Shown here: positions 63,166-64,000 of the stretch, piece by piece
Position numbering within the stretch: the stretch's first letter is position 1
How the letters are laid out: the number at the start of each line of letters is the position of its first letter
DNA from: Diploptera punctata
Taxonomy: Eukaryota; Arthropoda; Insecta; Blattodea; Blaberidae
DNA length: 64,000 nt
Direction: 5' to 3'
NCBI GenBank assembly: GCA_030220185.1
Contig: JASPKZ010008348.1
Span: 1,402,001-1,466,000, forward strand
Made by a program: the position numbers and the translations under genes
Notes under the pieces: model-generated
Databases searched by the model: none
Seen by the model: only the letters and a program-made list of their open reading frames with translations
What the model was told of the DNA's origin: nothing

Positions 63166-64000
63166 TACAAGTTGAACCCTCCTCCATCCCTTGGGATACA
63201 TCGGACACAAGCCGTTACTCCCCAAGTCCCAACTTATTTTTCTCCCTTATCAACTGCTCACCACTGTTCAAGTTCTCGGCTTAAAACCAACACCCCGGGA
63301 GAAGGTGTTGGAGTCACAATTTCGGTGAAATTGCTAAGATTCGTAGTACATCAGGACGCTCGCCTCTGACGACCCCACAGTTGGTCCACAGGCTCCATGA
63401 GCCTGGCCGGAAGGACAGCTTTGCTCGGAAGCATCGCAGATCCACCTGTAGCCGTTGTGAGTGCACCAAGTCCCGCAGCGTGAGACTTTAGTACATCCAG
63501 GTGCTCATCTCCTGGCGACCCCACAGTTGGTCCACGAGTCCGTAGACTGAACCGGGAGTCTGTTTCGCTGATCCGGCGGTGCCGTGGTCTACCTCCAAGG
63601 GACGTGCTCTGCCACCGTCATGGGCCAGCACGGAACTCGTAAGGTCCAGCAGGTAAGCACAGAGTACGTTAGGTCGCTCAACTCCTGATGAACTCACTGA
63701 TTGTTCTCCGGTCAGTGGGGCAACGGTCCAGTAGACGTCGCAAATCCCACACCCAAAGATCGCGCCTATAGTTTCCCGGCAAAGTAGGCGCCTTGGTATT
63801 TTGCAACCATCCCGTTCGCAAGACTAGGCCTCGTCGTGCCGCTGCTGTGAGTCAAAGCACACTGAGCAATGTAGGCGTCCAGGGTGCTCATCTCACCTGG
63901 TGCCCCCACAGATGGTCTATGGATTCAAAGAACCAAGGGATCGACGCAGCGCATCTTAATACTACGCCGATAACCCCCACCTCGGTGCAGCGATGGCCGC
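63166..64000. repeat. GC-richer block with degenerate internal repeats, runs off the window
   Basis: Composition changes abruptly to clearly GC-richer. A motif recurs: GACGACCCCACAGTTGGTCC (63367), GGCGACCCCACAGTTGGTCC (63514), GGTGCCCCCACAGATGGTCT (63899). Each is preceded by a CATCCAGGTGCTCATCTC-like phrase. A weaker version, GTTAGGTCGCTCAACTCCTG, is near 63668. This suggests an irregular tandem array or the 5' UTR repeats of an element continuing beyond the window. ORFs of 65-69 codons are not convincing. Confidence 0.6.

Noticed and set aside
1..64000. A new multi-gene defence or metabolic system
   Set aside because: No intact genes, no operon-like clusters; all coding remnants fit transposable elements or unknown decayed ORFs.

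Overview
This is a eukaryotic, intron-and-repeat type genomic window with no host protein-coding gene that I can support. It is AT-rich and has no bacterial signals. Almost every recognisable block is a transposable element: non-LTR retrotransposons (LINEs), tRNA-derived SINEs, terminal-inverted-repeat DNA transposons, MITEs, a minisatellite and many microsatellites. The repeat content (abundant RTE-like LINE tails ending in GTAA-type repeats, several tRNA-SINE families, mariner/DUF4817-type and piggyBac transposases) suggests a large insect genome. My best guess is a cockroach (Blattodea, Periplaneta-like). That is recognition from memory, not proof.

Layout. 0-7 kb: an old repeat (family B) split by a MITE and a LINE tail, then a LINE interrupted by a SINE, an R2-type LINE remnant with zinc knuckle and restriction-like endonuclease, and a decayed copy of the main LINE family (LINE A). 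7-15.5 kb: copies of repeat family D, a 469-bp palindromic MITE, a 1.26-kb foldback element, tRNA-like units and a mariner-like element. 15.5-24.5 kb: SINEs, clustered LINE A pieces, a LINE RNase H remnant and a hAT C-terminal fragment. 24.9-27.5 kb: a 50-bp minisatellite with a piggyBac-like transposon inside it, bounded by TTAA on both sides. 27.9-31.9 kb: a LINE 5' region with endonuclease, a nearly full-length dead transposase, a SINE, and a tandem of tRNA-like units. 33.8-41.2 kb: LINE A copies (the best is 1.69 kb with a 12-bp target-site duplication), two LINE-in-LINE insertions and a deletion-derivative DNA transposon. 43-44 kb: a lysine-rich, decayed ORF of unknown family. 44.8-63 kb: more copies of families B, D, E, SINEs and mariner-like MITEs. 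63.2-64 kb: a GC-richer block with degenerate internal repeats.

No gene appears functional: every recognised reading frame has stops, frameshifts or truncations. What the window offers is stratigraphy. At least ten insertions carry readable target-site duplications, and several are nested, so relative ages can be read directly. I saw no new biological system with multiple co-operating genes. The most unusual items are the piggyBac insertion at a TTAA variant inside a minisatellite, the covarying tRNA-like 74-mers with a 6-bp anticodon stem in a 305-bp tandem, a SINE copy carrying extra 5' sequence inside its duplication, and an apparently continuous 166-codon ORF made by one LINE landing in frame in another.
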